64,000 nt of DNA, taken from assembly GCA_900696645.1 (NCBI GenBank), contig CAADGV010000007.1:332971-396970 (forward strand), written 5' to 3'. Numbering within the stretch: the stretch's first letter is position 1; each line of letters starts with the position of its first letter. The stretch is from an uncultured Chlorobiota bacterium (GTDB taxonomy: Bacteria; Bacteroidota; Ignavibacteria; UBA10030; UBA6906). Shown here in pieces: positions 54,008 to 63,875 of this stretch. Both the position numbers and the translations under genes were made by a program. The notes below the pieces were generated by a model. That model saw nothing but the letters and a program-made list of their open reading frames with translations, made no database searches and had not been told where the DNA came from.

Positions 54008-55303
54008 ATGATTGCTCGATACACACGCCCTGAAATGGGCAACATATGGGACGACCACAACAAGTTCAGCATCTGGCTGGAAATAGAGTTGCTTGCCTGC
54101 GAAGCCCAAGCAGAACTCGGTGTAATTCCCGCCGAGGCCGTACGCGTTATGCGGGAGAAATCGGCTTTCAATGTTACACGGATTGACGAGATTGAGCGGG
54201 AAGTAAAGCACGATGTCATAGCGTTCCTCACCAACGTGGCCGAATACGCCGGGCCCGAAGCACGGTTCATGCATCTCGGAATGACATCCTCCGACGTGCT
54301 CGACACATGTCTTGCCATGCAGATGAAGCAATCGGGCGAGATTTTGTTGAATGATTTAGTCAAGCTGAAAGATGTTCTTGCGCGCCGCGCAAAAGAATTC
54401 AAGCATACAATCATGGTGGGACGGACACACGGAATTCACGCCGAGCCAACTACGTTCGGACTGAAGCTCGCGCTCTGGTACGACGAAACGAAAAGAAACA
54501 TTGCCCGTCTGCAATCAGCGATCGAGCGGATTTCGGTAGGTCAGATTTCCGGCGCTGTCGGAACATTCGAGCATCTCAGTCCGAAAGTTGAAGAATACGT
54601 GTGTTCCAAACTCGGATTGAAACCCGCCCCGGTTTCGACGCAAATACTTCAACGGGATAGGCACGCAGAATTCATGTCCGCGCTGGCAATCATCGGAAGT
54701 TCGTTGGAGAAGTTCGCAACGGAAATCCGGCATTTGCAAAAAACAGAAGTTCTTGAAGCAGAAGAGTACTTCTCGAAAGGTCAGAAGGGATCATCGGCCA
54801 TGCCGCATAAGCGGAACCCGATTACGTGCGAGCGCATTGCAGGTCTTTCACGCGTTCTTCGCGGCAATGCGATGGCGGCGATGGAAAACGTTGCCTTGTG
54901 GCATGAACGCGACATCACGCATTCTTCTGTTGAGCGTGTCGTTATCCCGGATAGTTGCATTCTGCTCGACTACATGCTTGCACTTATGACCGACGTTCTT
55001 GACAAACTTCTCGTCTATCCCGAAAACATGATGAAGAATCTTGAACGTACACACGGACTTATCTTCTCGCAATCCGTTCTGCTGGCATTGACAAAGAAGG
55101 AAATGAAGAGGGAGGATGCATATCGGGCTGTGCAGACAGCGGCAATGGAAGTCTGGCAGAGCGGCAAGAACTTCAAAGATCTTCTTCTCGCGAATGATGA
55201 AATTGTTCGCATTCTCGGCAGAGAACATATTAAAGAGTTGTTTGATTTGCAAAAGAGTACTAAGAATGTGGAATACATCTTTCGACGCGTAGGTCTCGCA
55301 TAA
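54008..55303 (+). CDS. purB: PurB, adenylosuccinate lyase
   Basis: PurB cleaves SAICAR and adenylosuccinate in purine synthesis. The protein of 431 residues from 54008 begins [15 protein letters not shown], typical of the family, with [28 protein letters not shown] (catalytic His) and the signature [12 protein letters not shown]. The frame extends upstream to 53942, but the extra 22 residues do not match the family. It lies 16 bp before the aldehyde dehydrogenase gene. Confidence 0.95.
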   Translation: MIARYTRPEMGNIWDDHNKFSIWLEIELLACEAQAELGVIPAEAVRVMREKSAFNVTRIDEIEREVKHDVIAFLTNVAEYAGPEARFMHLGMTSSDVLDTCLAMQMKQSGEILLNDLVKLKDVLARRAKEFKHTIMVGRTHGIHAEPTTFGLKLALWYDETKRNIARLQSAIERISVGQISGAVGTFEHLSPKVEEYVCSKLGLKPAPVSTQILQRDRHAEFMSALAIIGSSLEKFATEIRHLQKTEVLEAEEYFSKGQKGSSAMPHKRNPITCERIAGLSRVLRGNAMAAMENVALWHERDITHSSVERVVIPDSCILLDYMLALMTDVLDKLLVYPENMMKNLERTHGLIFSQSVLLALTKKEMKREDAYRAVQTAAMEVWQSGKNFKDLLLANDEIVRILGREHIKELFDLQKSTKNVEYIFRRVGLA

Positions 55304-55319
55304 TCACAGAGGAAAAATC

Positions 55320-56807
55320 ATGGCAAAGAAATTTCAGAACTTCATCAACGGCAAATGGGTTGACGCCAAGTCGGGCAAGACGTTTGAGAACCGGAATCCC
55401 GCAAACTGGGACGAAATAGTCGGAACGTTTCCGAAATCGGGGAAGGAGGATGTGGAAGAGGCGGTGAAGGCTGCGCGCAACGCGTTTGATTCCTGGCGCT
55501 TGATGCCCGCGCCGAAAAGGGGAGATATTCTCCGCAAAGTCGGGGACATTATGGTTGCCCGAAAAGAGGAACTCGCCCGCCAGATGACGCGTGAAATGGG
55601 GAAAGTTCTTGCCGAAACCCGCGGCGATGTGCAGGAAGGTATTGACACGGCATATTATGCCGGAACCGAAGGCCGTCGTCTGTTCGGACACACAGTCCCG
55701 TCCGAGCTTCCGAACAAATACAACATGGCGATGCGCGTACCGATCGGTGTTGCAGGAATCGTGACGCCGTGGAACTTCCCGATGGCAATTCCGACGTGGA
55801 AGATTTTTCCGGCGTTGCTCTGCGGCAACACGATTGTCTTCAAGCCTGCCTCTGACACGCCGGCAACGGCAACATCGTTGGTAGAAATTCTTCTCGAGGC
55901 CGGTGTGCCCGAAGGCGTTGTCAACATTGTACACGGCGGCGGCGGCGAAGTAGGCATGGCGATTGTCAGCCATCCCGAAGTTGATTTGATCAGTTTTACT
56001 GGATCAACAGGTGTCGGCATCAAAATTTCCGAGGTCGCAAGTCAGACACTCAAGCGCGTGTCGCTGGAATTGGGCGGCAAGAATGCTCAAATCGTCATGC
56101 CGGACGCAGATATGGACCTTGCACTCGAAGGAGTTCTGTGGGGTGCATTCGGAACCACGGGCCAGCGTTGCACAGCAACAAGCCGCTTGATTCTTCACGA
56201 AAAGATCCATGATGACTTCTTGAAGATGCTCGTTGACCGGGTCGAGAAATTGAAGTTGGGAGACGGCTTGCAGCCCGGTGTTGATGTCGGGCCCTGTGTG
56301 AATGAAGGGCAGCAGAAGACAACGCAATCCTACGTCGAAATCGGATTGCAGCAAGGAGCAACTCTTGCAGCGGGAGGAGAAATTCCTTCAGATCCGAATC
56401 TCAAGAAGGGCTGGTTCTATAAGCCGACCGTATTCTCCGGTGTGAAGCCCGACCATCGTATAGCAAAGGAAGAGATCTTCGGGCCTGTCCTTTCTGTTAT
56501 CAAGACGAAATCGTTGGACGAAGGAATTCAAATTCTGAATGATACGATTTACGGTTTGTCGTCATCAGTCTATACGAAAGATGTAAATGGGGCTTTCCGG
56601 GCAATTCGCGACATCAAAGCCGGAATTACATATATCAACGCTCCAACCATCGGAGCCGAGGCACACATGCCCTTCGGCGGAGTCAAACAAACCGGCAACG
56701 GCCACCGCGAAGGCGGCTGGGCAGTGTACGATTTCTTCTCGGAATGGAAGACGGTGTACATTGATTACAGCGGCGGGTTGCAGCGAGCACAAATCGACAA
56801 TTACTAA
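55320..56807 (+). CDS. Aldehyde dehydrogenase, likely 2-aminoadipate-semialdehyde type
   Basis: The 495-residue NAD(P)-dependent enzyme has the full set: GIVTPWNFPMAIPTWKIFPA, KPASDTPATA, the catalytic Glu in VSLELGGKNAQIV, the catalytic Cys in TTGQRCTATSR, and EEIFGPVLSV. The C-terminal part HMPFGGVKQTGNGHREGG is common in aldehyde dehydrogenases that handle semialdehydes. The neighbouring gene codes for L-lysine 6-transaminase, whose product is aminoadipate semialdehyde, so this enzyme probably yields 2-aminoadipate. The substrate is inferred from context. Confidence 0.9.
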   Translation: MAKKFQNFINGKWVDAKSGKTFENRNPANWDEIVGTFPKSGKEDVEEAVKAARNAFDSWRLMPAPKRGDILRKVGDIMVARKEELARQMTREMGKVLAETRGDVQEGIDTAYYAGTEGRRLFGHTVPSELPNKYNMAMRVPIGVAGIVTPWNFPMAIPTWKIFPALLCGNTIVFKPASDTPATATSLVEILLEAGVPEGVVNIVHGGGGEVGMAIVSHPEVDLISFTGSTGVGIKISEVASQTLKRVSLELGGKNAQIVMPDADMDLALEGVLWGAFGTTGQRCTATSRLILHEKIHDDFLKMLVDRVEKLKLGDGLQPGVDVGPCVNEGQQKTTQSYVEIGLQQGATLAAGGEIPSDPNLKKGWFYKPTVFSGVKPDHRIAKEEIFGPVLSVIKTKSLDEGIQILNDTIYGLSSSVYTKDVNGAFRAIRDIKAGITYINAPTIGAEAHMPFGGVKQTGNGHREGGWAVYDFFSEWKTVYIDYSGGLQRAQIDNY

Positions 56808-56960
56808 ATGCGGAAATTGGCAGTATGCGGTACCATGAAGCCATATTAATTAGTTTCTTCGAACATAACGAGTTCTTCTGAGTCACGGATGATGTACCGC
56901 GTTGCAGCGGGAGTAATGGAAACAACTTTACATCATTTCGTTACAAGAGGAGAATTTTTT

Positions 56961-58304
56961 ATGACATTGGAAACAGCAAAACCAAAAAGTACAGGTGTCC
57001 CCGCACAGCAGGTGTTTCCCACGCTCGCAAAACACATGCTGGTGGACGGATTCGAGATTGTTATTGATCTCAAGAAAAGCCAGGGATCGTATATCGTCGA
57101 TGCAAAGGACGGCAAGCGATATCTCGACTTCTTTACATTTGTTGCCTCGTCGCCCGTCGGGTTGAACCATCCGAAAATGACGACACCCGAGTTTCTGGAG
57201 AAGATCGGCCGCATCGCGATCAACAAACCTTCGAATTCGGATATCTACACCGTTGAACAGGCGGAGTTCCTTGAGACATTCGAGCGGGTCGCGATACCGT
57301 CGTACCTGCCGTATGCATTTTTCATTGAAGGTGGCGCGCTCGGCATCGAGAATGCGCTGAAAGCTGCATTCGATTGGAAGATCAGGAAGAACTTTGCGAA
57401 GGGATACAAAGAGGAACGCGGCACCCAAGTGATTCATTTCAAACAGTGTTTCCACGGGAGATCCGGCTACACGCTTTCACTGACGAATACCGATCCGGTG
57501 AAAACTGATCTATACCCAAAGTTCAACTGGCCCCGCATTCTGAATCCGAAAATCACTTTTCCCCTGACCGGACAAAATCTCGCTCTCGTCATCAGGGAGG
57601 AAGAGATCGCCGTGAACCAGATCAAGGAGGCTTTCAGAACATACAAGGATGACATTGCCGCGATTATCATCGAGCCTGTGCAGGGAGAGGGTGGCGATAA
57701 TCATTTCCGCAAGGAATTCTTCCAGATGCTCCGTCAACTTGCAGATGAGAACGATGCAATGCTGATCATGGACGAAGTACAGACGGGCATCGGCCTCACA
57801 GGAAAAATGTGGGCACACCAGCATTTCATCGAGCCCGATATGATTGCCTTTGGCAAGAAGATGCAAGTGTGTGGGTTTCTCTGTGGCAAGAGGATAGACG
57901 AAGTGGCGGAGAACGTATTCAAAGTGCCGAGTCGCATTAACTCGACATGGGGCGGAGGGCTTGTAGATATGGTACGTGCCCAGCGCTATCTCGAAATCAT
58001 TGAGGAGGAAAATCTTGTCGAGAATGCCCGCATAATGGGCGACTATCTTGTGAAAGAGCTGGAAGCCCTTGCTCAGGAATTCCCGACATTCGTTTCGAAT
58101 GCTCGCGGACTTGGTCTGTTCGATGCGTTCGATGTGGCGACGCCGGAGGTGAGAACGAAGCTTCGCAACCTCTGCATGCAGAAAGGCCTGATCCTTCTTC
58201 CGAGCGGCGAACGTTCCATCCGGTTCCGTCCGCCGTTAACGGTGAACAAGGAAGAGATTGATCTCGGTATTTCGATCATCCGGTCGTCTCTCAAAGAGCT
58301 GTAA
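56961..58304 (+). CDS. lat: L-lysine 6-transaminase
   Basis: From the ATG at 56961 (AAGAGGAGAA upstream) the protein is 447 residues, a class III PLP aminotransferase of the lysine epsilon-aminotransferase type. It shows GKRYLDFFTFVASSPVGLNH near the start, IEGGALGIENALKAAFDWK, FKQCFHGRSGYTLS, IIEPVQGEGGD, DEVQTGIGLTG and the PLP lysine in IAFGKKMQVCG. It moves the epsilon-amino group of lysine to 2-oxoglutarate. Upstream in-frame ATGs (56889 and others) lack ribosome sites. It ends shortly before a terminator. Confidence 0.92.
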   Translation: MTLETAKPKSTGVPAQQVFPTLAKHMLVDGFEIVIDLKKSQGSYIVDAKDGKRYLDFFTFVASSPVGLNHPKMTTPEFLEKIGRIAINKPSNSDIYTVEQAEFLETFERVAIPSYLPYAFFIEGGALGIENALKAAFDWKIRKNFAKGYKEERGTQVIHFKQCFHGRSGYTLSLTNTDPVKTDLYPKFNWPRILNPKITFPLTGQNLALVIREEEIAVNQIKEAFRTYKDDIAAIIIEPVQGEGGDNHFRKEFFQMLRQLADENDAMLIMDEVQTGIGLTGKMWAHQHFIEPDMIAFGKKMQVCGFLCGKRIDEVAENVFKVPSRINSTWGGGLVDMVRAQRYLEIIEEENLVENARIMGDYLVKELEALAQEFPTFVSNARGLGLFDAFDVATPEVRTKLRNLCMQKGLILLPSGERSIRFRPPLTVNKEEIDLGISIIRSSLKEL

Positions 58305-58330
58305 GACGGTCGTTGACGCCAGTAAAGCAG

Positions 58331-58368
58331 GAAGCCTCGAAGAATAACTTCGAGGCTTCTCTGTTTTG
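58331..58368 (+). terminator. Rho-independent terminator after the lysine transaminase
   Basis: A 12-bp perfect stem (GAAGCCTCGAAG / CTTCGAGGCTTC) with a 5-base loop is followed by TCTGTTTT. It lies 26 bp past the stop at 58304 and also separates this gene from the oppositely transcribed T9SS cargo gene. Confidence 0.85.
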
Positions 58369-58394
58369 CTGCAGAACCGCTTGATATAGAACCC

Positions 58395-61300
58395 TTACTT
58401 GAGAAGAATCATCTTCTTAAACCCTGTGTACGGTGCGCTGCCGTCAACGGGTTTTGCCTCCAGCCGATAGAAATAGACACCACTTGAGACCGAAGAACCC
58501 TGGTTATCCCATTGCACGCTGTAGGCGCCGGGTCCCTGAATTTCATCGCGCAATGTGGCGATAGCTTGCCCAAGAACATTGTAGATCTTCAGACTTACCT
58601 GAGAAGCTGTCGGCAGTCCGTAGGATATCGTTGTGCTTGGGTTGAACGGGTTGGGGTAGTTCTGGCTGAGAATGAACGTTTCCGGCAGTTGTCCGCCGTT
58701 TTCCTGTACTCCAACAGTGGTAGAGTCTATGCCGAGATATACGGCAATAAGCAGGCTGGTGGGGAACCGCTGGGCGACCAGCAGCCCAATTACTGCATTC
58801 GGATAGGCCGGATGATCAGTGATGATAGTAAGGCCACCCGACACTCCCGTACCGGTGAAGGAGGAATAGTTGAACGTTGTAAGGATTGCCCCTGTTGTTG
58901 TGTCAACTTTCGAAAGCCTGACCGGCCCGCCCGTTGTTGATGGCTCTGAGTACCACAAATATCCCCTGGTTCTTGAGGTCCATCTGTCGAACGCAATGCC
59001 GTAGGGTGCCACTGATGGCACTCCGAGGGTACGTACGGTAGCCCCTGTTGTATCAAAGAGGGTTACAGGATTCGTCGTGAAGTTTGAAACCCAAATCCGG
59101 TTCGGCCCCATGTATGCGATGCCCCGGTTCGGATTTATCGTAGTGACGATGGGCGAGGCAATTTCCGTGAATGTTGTCGTATCGATTCTCCGAATTCTGG
59201 TGTCATCGCTCGTGAGCAACCAGCGGCCGTCCCAGGCAATATCTCGGAAGCCGAAACCCTGTCCGGTTGTCGGATTGACCTGCAAGTGGCTTGTGTCGAG
59301 AATTCCACCGTACATATCGGTGACAATCCACTTGTTATCCTCGACAATTGTTGAGCTTTGCCCGCCACTGGTGAATGCAAGCTTGTTGGCCGAACCGATT
59401 TTGGCTACACCGAGAATTATCTGGTTGGGGACAACAAACGTATAAAGCGTATCTCCGGCAACACGGCCGACATTGAATGAGATGGTCGAGGTGTCGTTGG
59501 CAGGGTTGCTGTCGTTGGCAAGAACCGTCCACGCTTTCAGCGTATGCGATCCATTTACTGCCTGGTTCCATTGGAATGTTACAGTATCCACTGCATCTGC
59601 AGCGATTGGGCCTCTATTGATTGCGGGCTGATTAACGCCGTTAACCTGCCACCGCAACTCGTATGATGATTCATTGAACGTGCCGAAATTCTTCACGATG
59701 GCACGGAACCCGACTGTATCTGCCAATGAGAAGGAGCCCGTCGGAGTAATGGTGAGAGCCCCCGTAGAGGGTTCTGATCCGTCAAACGATGCTTCACCCG
59801 CAGTTTCTAGTTGCGACGCATCCGTGCTGTGGTTGATTGGTGCCGCAGGCCTGTTTGTTGAGAAGACTTTTGCCAGCGACTGGATTCCGAGATCGTGAAC
59901 GCTAATCGGGTTGAAATATGCGTAAATCTTGCCCGTTCCGGTCACAGTCCAGCCTTTTGCGATGTTGCCGCTGGTGACGAAGTTGATGTGCCAGATTGTG
60001 CCCGATGTCGCGTCGCTGAAGTCTTGCGTCCATATGACCCCGCGATCCTTGCTTACCTGAATCGTAGTTCCCCGCGTTGCCCAGAAGTCGAGCGTTCCGG
60101 CTTTTGCCATGCCATAAATCGTACCTGTCGTGCCGACCGTGATTGAGTTCCACGTTGCTCCGCCGTCAGTCGTGCGTGCTGCAGTGCCGTTATTGGCTCC
60201 CGCAACTCCAATCTGCGTATTGAGAAAGGCCAATCCGGCCGTGAACGTTGCCGATCCCGGCAGCGTGCCTGAATTCCACGTGGCTCCGCCGTCCGTTGTT
60301 CTATACACTTTCGGGGGAGTGCTGTTCGATGTGAACCAGATATGTGTCGACCCGATTGCTTCAAGTCCGTTATTTGAGCCTGCTTCAGTGCCGACTTGTG
60401 TCGGCTCCGTTGCCGTGCGAGCCCATGTTGTTCCGCCATCGGTTGTCTGTAAAATTGTCCACTTGCCCGTTACAGGATCACCTTGCGCAATTCCATTGGA
60501 AGCGTTGAACATCCGGATTGCGTTGATGAAACCGCCTGATTGAGTAAACACAGTGTCCCACGAAGTGCCGCCGTTAGTTGTTCTGAAGATGTAGGTAACG
60601 GTGGATGGAGTTCCGGTGACGAAAGCCGTCGTTGCGTTCAGTGCATCTATGTTATACAAATCCATCGATCCGATGGCGCCGCCACCAACATTGGTCCAAG
60701 TGCCGCCGCCGTCAGTCGTGCGGAGAACAACACCGCCGGCTCCGGCTGCCCATGCAACCGAACCGCTGACAGCTCTCACACTGTATAGCGCGGTAGTTAT
60801 TCCCGACGTTTGCGTTGTCCAGCCGGGAATTCCAGACGGAACAACATCAACCCCGAAGTTCACGATACTCGCATCCTGCCCGCCCCATAGGAATGGGCAC
60901 GGAGTCGTTGTTCCCGACCAGCTTCGTCTGAAACCCGTGAGGGCATTCTGACGCACACTTATTCCTGTGCCTGATGAGCCACATTGATTGACTTCGATAA
61001 CAAGGCTCTGCGTTGGATCGTAGGGGAACGGTGTATCCAATTCGACGCTCATCCACGAATTCAGGACGCCGGTCAACGCAATTGACGGGCTTGACTTAAC
61101 AACTTGCATGGGGCCGCTATACCACGCTCCGGTCGGAAGTGTCGTGATTGACGTTTGTCCCATGCTGATGGTGAAATCGGTATACGTTCTGGTGCCCGCC
61201 GTACTGACGAAGAAGTACACCTTCGTGATGCTGTTGCCCGGTGGGCACGGAGCAGGTTGGGTTAAGTCGTTGGGAAGAAGCAACCATTGTACTTTCTTCC

Positions 61301-61478
61301 CGGCGGCCTGGCCAAATGGGAACGAATTGCTCGAAGTTCCAACGTTTTGATAGTTATAATACTGTGGTGTTTGTGCCATCAAGCAGGCAGCCCCTGCAAC
61401 CACCATCAACAACACTGTCAAGACGCTTCTTGGGGTGAGAAGATGACTGCTGTCGGTCAAACGGAAAGCCTGTTTCAT
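58395..61478 (-). CDS. Secreted T9SS cargo with YCF48/BNR-like repeats
   Basis: From the ATG at 61478 (AAAGGAGG upstream) the protein is 1027 residues. It has a signal peptide ending CLMAQ, a region of repeats with the TTDGGATW motif (about 225-540; a beta-propeller of the BNR or photosystem II assembly YCF48 kind), an Ig/CARDB-like domain with FRAIVKNFGTFNESSYELRW (about 590-690), a second propeller-like part, and a C-terminal T9SS type A sorting domain of about 89 residues (QNYPNPFNPSTTISY ... GVYFYRLEA ... KKMILLK). It should be exported and released or anchored at the surface. Function is unknown. The longer frame to 61562 is not needed. Confidence 0.88.
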   Translation of the reverse strand: MKQAFRLTDSSHLLTPRSVLTVLLMVVAGAACLMAQTPQYYNYQNVGTSSNSFPFGQAAGKKVQWLLLPNDLTQPAPCPPGNSITKVYFFVSTAGTRTYTDFTISMGQTSITTLPTGAWYSGPMQVVKSSPSIALTGVLNSWMSVELDTPFPYDPTQSLVIEVNQCGSSGTGISVRQNALTGFRRSWSGTTTPCPFLWGGQDASIVNFGVDVVPSGIPGWTTQTSGITTALYSVRAVSGSVAWAAGAGGVVLRTTDGGGTWTNVGGGAIGSMDLYNIDALNATTAFVTGTPSTVTYIFRTTNGGTSWDTVFTQSGGFINAIRMFNASNGIAQGDPVTGKWTILQTTDGGTTWARTATEPTQVGTEAGSNNGLEAIGSTHIWFTSNSTPPKVYRTTDGGATWNSGTLPGSATFTAGLAFLNTQIGVAGANNGTAARTTDGGATWNSITVGTTGTIYGMAKAGTLDFWATRGTTIQVSKDRGVIWTQDFSDATSGTIWHINFVTSGNIAKGWTVTGTGKIYAYFNPISVHDLGIQSLAKVFSTNRPAAPINHSTDASQLETAGEASFDGSEPSTGALTITPTGSFSLADTVGFRAIVKNFGTFNESSYELRWQVNGVNQPAINRGPIAADAVDTVTFQWNQAVNGSHTLKAWTVLANDSNPANDTSTISFNVGRVAGDTLYTFVVPNQIILGVAKIGSANKLAFTSGGQSSTIVEDNKWIVTDMYGGILDTSHLQVNPTTGQGFGFRDIAWDGRWLLTSDDTRIRRIDTTTFTEIASPIVTTINPNRGIAYMGPNRIWVSNFTTNPVTLFDTTGATVRTLGVPSVAPYGIAFDRWTSRTRGYLWYSEPSTTGGPVRLSKVDTTTGAILTTFNYSSFTGTGVSGGLTIITDHPAYPNAVIGLLVAQRFPTSLLIAVYLGIDSTTVGVQENGGQLPETFILSQNYPNPFNPSTTISYGLPTASQVSLKIYNVLGQAIATLRDEIQGPGAYSVQWDNQGSSVSSGVYFYRLEAKPVDGSAPYTGFKKMILLK

Positions 61479-61871
61479 ATAGCCTCCTTTTGGATTGGTT
61501 GATTTGTGTCTGCCTTGGCGGCGGAAAGTGATAGAATATGTTATGGATGAGGGTTCCTCCACGCCCTGATGATGTGGATAGATGTAGAGAAAGGTTGGTT
61601 GCCTTCCGGCATCCGAAGACTGTATGCTCGAAGTAATTCAAGAGGAATTCGTGATCTTCACCTCCTTGTCACGTGGTTGTTGGAATTTGAATGATTCCTG
61701 CAGGGTGCAGAATGTGTACCGCTACACGATGTAGGAATGAGTCCGGTCAGGACTGATAGAGAACAGATGTTGCAGTGGAAAGAAAAGAGAACTTTCGTAC
61801 TCGCAAGAACCTACAAAACGGGGCTTCAAAAGTCAAGCGCCCTTTGAAATCCGAAGTGATGATACTGTTTC
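61479..61871. other. Intergenic region holding the promoter and leader of the T9SS cargo gene
   Basis: This 393-bp gap has a promoter at 61808-61836 pointing left, leaving an untranslated leader of about 320 nt before the ATG at 61478. No ORF, tRNA or known riboswitch was recognised in the leader; no terminator hairpin was identified after the gene ending at 61872. Confidence 0.45.
61808..61836 (-). promoter_or_regulatory. Sigma-70-type promoter of the YCF48-like T9SS cargo gene
   Basis: On the minus strand TTGACT (61831-61836) and TAGGTT (61808-61813) are spaced by 17 bp. The predicted transcript start lies about 320 bp before the start codon. Confidence 0.45.
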
Positions 61872-63716
61872 TTATTTCAACAATGTCATGATGCGGGTTG
61901 TGTGATATGATTCTTGCCTCAACCGATAGAAATACACGCCCGACGCAAGCGTGGTTGCATTGAACTGCACTTGATGTATCCCTGATTCAAGATGACCGTC
62001 CACCAATGTCGCCACTTCCCGCCCGAGGAGATCAAATACTTTCAGATCTACTTCACCGGTTTGCGGTATGCTAAACCGGATTGTCGTGGCAGGGTTGAAC
62101 GGATTAGGATAGTTCTGTTCCAAAGCAAACAACTCCGGAGCAGCATTAGTGTTTTCTGCTGAAGCAGGTCCGCTGCGAATGAACTGCACTCCGTCAATTC
62201 CGATGAAATCACCGCTGCCGCTGGTCGCCTGGACATTATGCAAGAGGTAGCGGAATGCAATCCGCACCGTAGAATTTGCGGGAACGCGGCTTGATACAGA
62301 ATAGGATTTTCGAGTCCACCCGGTTTTCGGAACAGCAAAGTAATCGAGAAGAATGGCAAAACTCGATGTATCGGCACCCGAGGTTGAAACGAGTACCATC
62401 AGCGAATCAGGAAAGTTGGCAGCAGGAGGTTGATTGAATTGCGAACGAGTCCAGAAGACAAGTGAATCCACAAATCCCGATTGACCGACTCCCGCAACCG
62501 GCGGCGAGATGAGATAATCATCCAGATAGGTTCCGTTGGCACGCTGGAAATTGTTTGCCGCAAATCCGCTTCCTTCAAATCCGGGGAATGCCGATGTATC
62601 CGCACCGCGAAACCAGGGAGCAAGAAGTCCGCCGTCCCGGTTGATCACACTCCAGCCCGACGGAGGAAACGCGACTGCATTGAACGATTCGTAAAACACC
62701 GTTCCTGCTTCAAGAACCTGAAATGTGGCACGTGAAGTATCGTTCGTCCGGTTTGAATCGGATGGCAGTACCGTCCATGCAATGATCGTGTGAATACCGG
62801 GCGTCGGATTGCTCCACGTCAGCGTGACGGTGTCGCGGCCGGTTCGCGGTTCAATGGAACCTCCAACTGCCTGCGGTTGCTGCAGTCCGTCGATCTGCCA
62901 GTTGACAGAATAGGATGGTTCTGTGAATGTGCCTCGGTTCTGAACAATCGCCTTGATGTTGAGTTGGGAGGAATAGGGAAGTGCAACGACCGGAAGTTGT
63001 TCTTCGTATCGTGCACTATTCTTCCCGTTGGTGGAAATCGTCATGCGCGAATCGGGAAAAGGCGAATTCAGTACGGGTACTTGCGGCTGTGTAGTCGGGA
63101 TGTTGTCGGGGAGAAGTTCCGACACTCCAATATCATGAAATGATGAGTCTGCAATACGGAATTCATCCGCGAACATGTTGTTGCCGTACTTGCTCACACC
63201 CCGCAGCGAAAGAAAAACCCGGCTCACGCCGCGATACGCATACAGCGAAACAAGCTCCTTGCTCCAACCCTCAACGCTTCTTGGCCGTCGTGCCCCGAGA
63301 AGAGTTGTCCACGGTCCGCTGATACTATCAACCGTACTCACGTCGACATACACAGAGTCGAACGATGAGGGATACTCGTCATCGTGGTAGAGATGGAATG
63401 TGAGAAATGGATCGGTTGCCGATGCAAGATTGATTGCGGGGGAGACAAGTCGGGCTTGCTCACCCGCGGCAGCATCGAATGAATTGAATTTAGCCTGTCC
63501 TGATCCTGCGTAAGGCGGGATGGTTGGGTTCGACCCGATGCCAACGATGCTCCAGAGCGCTTGAGTTCCCGATATTCTGAATTGTGTCCAGCCTGCGGGG
63601 ATACCGCTTCCGTTGAACCCTTCGTGCAGATATACTGCATTCGGATTGCCCGCAAGGACGAGATTGCCCAACCCGATGGTGGTTAATAAAAGAAAGGATA
63701 AGGCTGACTTCTTCAT
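61872..63716 (-). CDS. Secreted T9SS cargo with adhesin-like (choice-of-anchor J) domains
   Basis: From the ATG at 63716 the protein is 614 residues: signal peptide (MKKSALSFLLLTTIGLG), two domains resembling cleaved-adhesin/choice-of-anchor J modules (first about 25-190 with HEGFNGSGIPAGWTQF, second about 330-510 with YESFNAVAFPPSGWSV), an Ig/CARDB-like part between them, and a T9SS sorting domain at the end (QNYPNPFNPATTIRF ... GVYFYRL). The middle part (IKAIVQNRGTFTEPSYSVNW) is clearly related to that in the neighbouring cargo protein. These modules often bind carbohydrate or mediate adhesion. The substrate is not known. Confidence 0.87.
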   Translation of the reverse strand: MKKSALSFLLLTTIGLGNLVLAGNPNAVYLHEGFNGSGIPAGWTQFRISGTQALWSIVGIGSNPTIPPYAGSGQAKFNSFDAAAGEQARLVSPAINLASATDPFLTFHLYHDDEYPSSFDSVYVDVSTVDSISGPWTTLLGARRPRSVEGWSKELVSLYAYRGVSRVFLSLRGVSKYGNNMFADEFRIADSSFHDIGVSELLPDNIPTTQPQVPVLNSPFPDSRMTISTNGKNSARYEEQLPVVALPYSSQLNIKAIVQNRGTFTEPSYSVNWQIDGLQQPQAVGGSIEPRTGRDTVTLTWSNPTPGIHTIIAWTVLPSDSNRTNDTSRATFQVLEAGTVFYESFNAVAFPPSGWSVINRDGGLLAPWFRGADTSAFPGFEGSGFAANNFQRANGTYLDDYLISPPVAGVGQSGFVDSLVFWTRSQFNQPPAANFPDSLMVLVSTSGADTSSFAILLDYFAVPKTGWTRKSYSVSSRVPANSTVRIAFRYLLHNVQATSGSGDFIGIDGVQFIRSGPASAENTNAAPELFALEQNYPNPFNPATTIRFSIPQTGEVDLKVFDLLGREVATLVDGHLESGIHQVQFNATTLASGVYFYRLRQESYHTTRIMTLLK

Positions 63717-63768
63717 TGTGAATTCCCGATGGATACGTGGAATTGTGGCCGGGGAGAACTTCAACGCC

Positions 63769-63796
63769 AATATATCAAAATGGACAAGAAACACAA
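63769..63796 (-). promoter_or_regulatory. Promoter of the adhesin-like T9SS cargo gene
   Basis: On the minus strand TTGTGT (63791-63796) and TATATT (63769-63774) are spaced by 16 bp, about 50 bp upstream of the start codon at 63716. The -35 element touches the end of the preceding terminator. Confidence 0.45.
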
Positions 63797-63830
63797 AGAC
63801 CCTGCTCACCTTTCGGCGGGCAGGGTCTTT
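63795..63830 (-). terminator. Terminator after the partial T9SS cargo gene
   Basis: An 11-bp perfect stem (AAAGACCCTGC / GCAGGGTCTTT, arms 63795-63805 and 63820-63830) with a 14-base loop is followed on the minus strand by GTGTTTCTTG. It lies 45 bp past the stop at 63876. Confidence 0.7.
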
Positions 63831-63875
63831 CGTTACAGTGGATTCGGCGAAATCGTCAAATCCGTTTGTTTGTCC

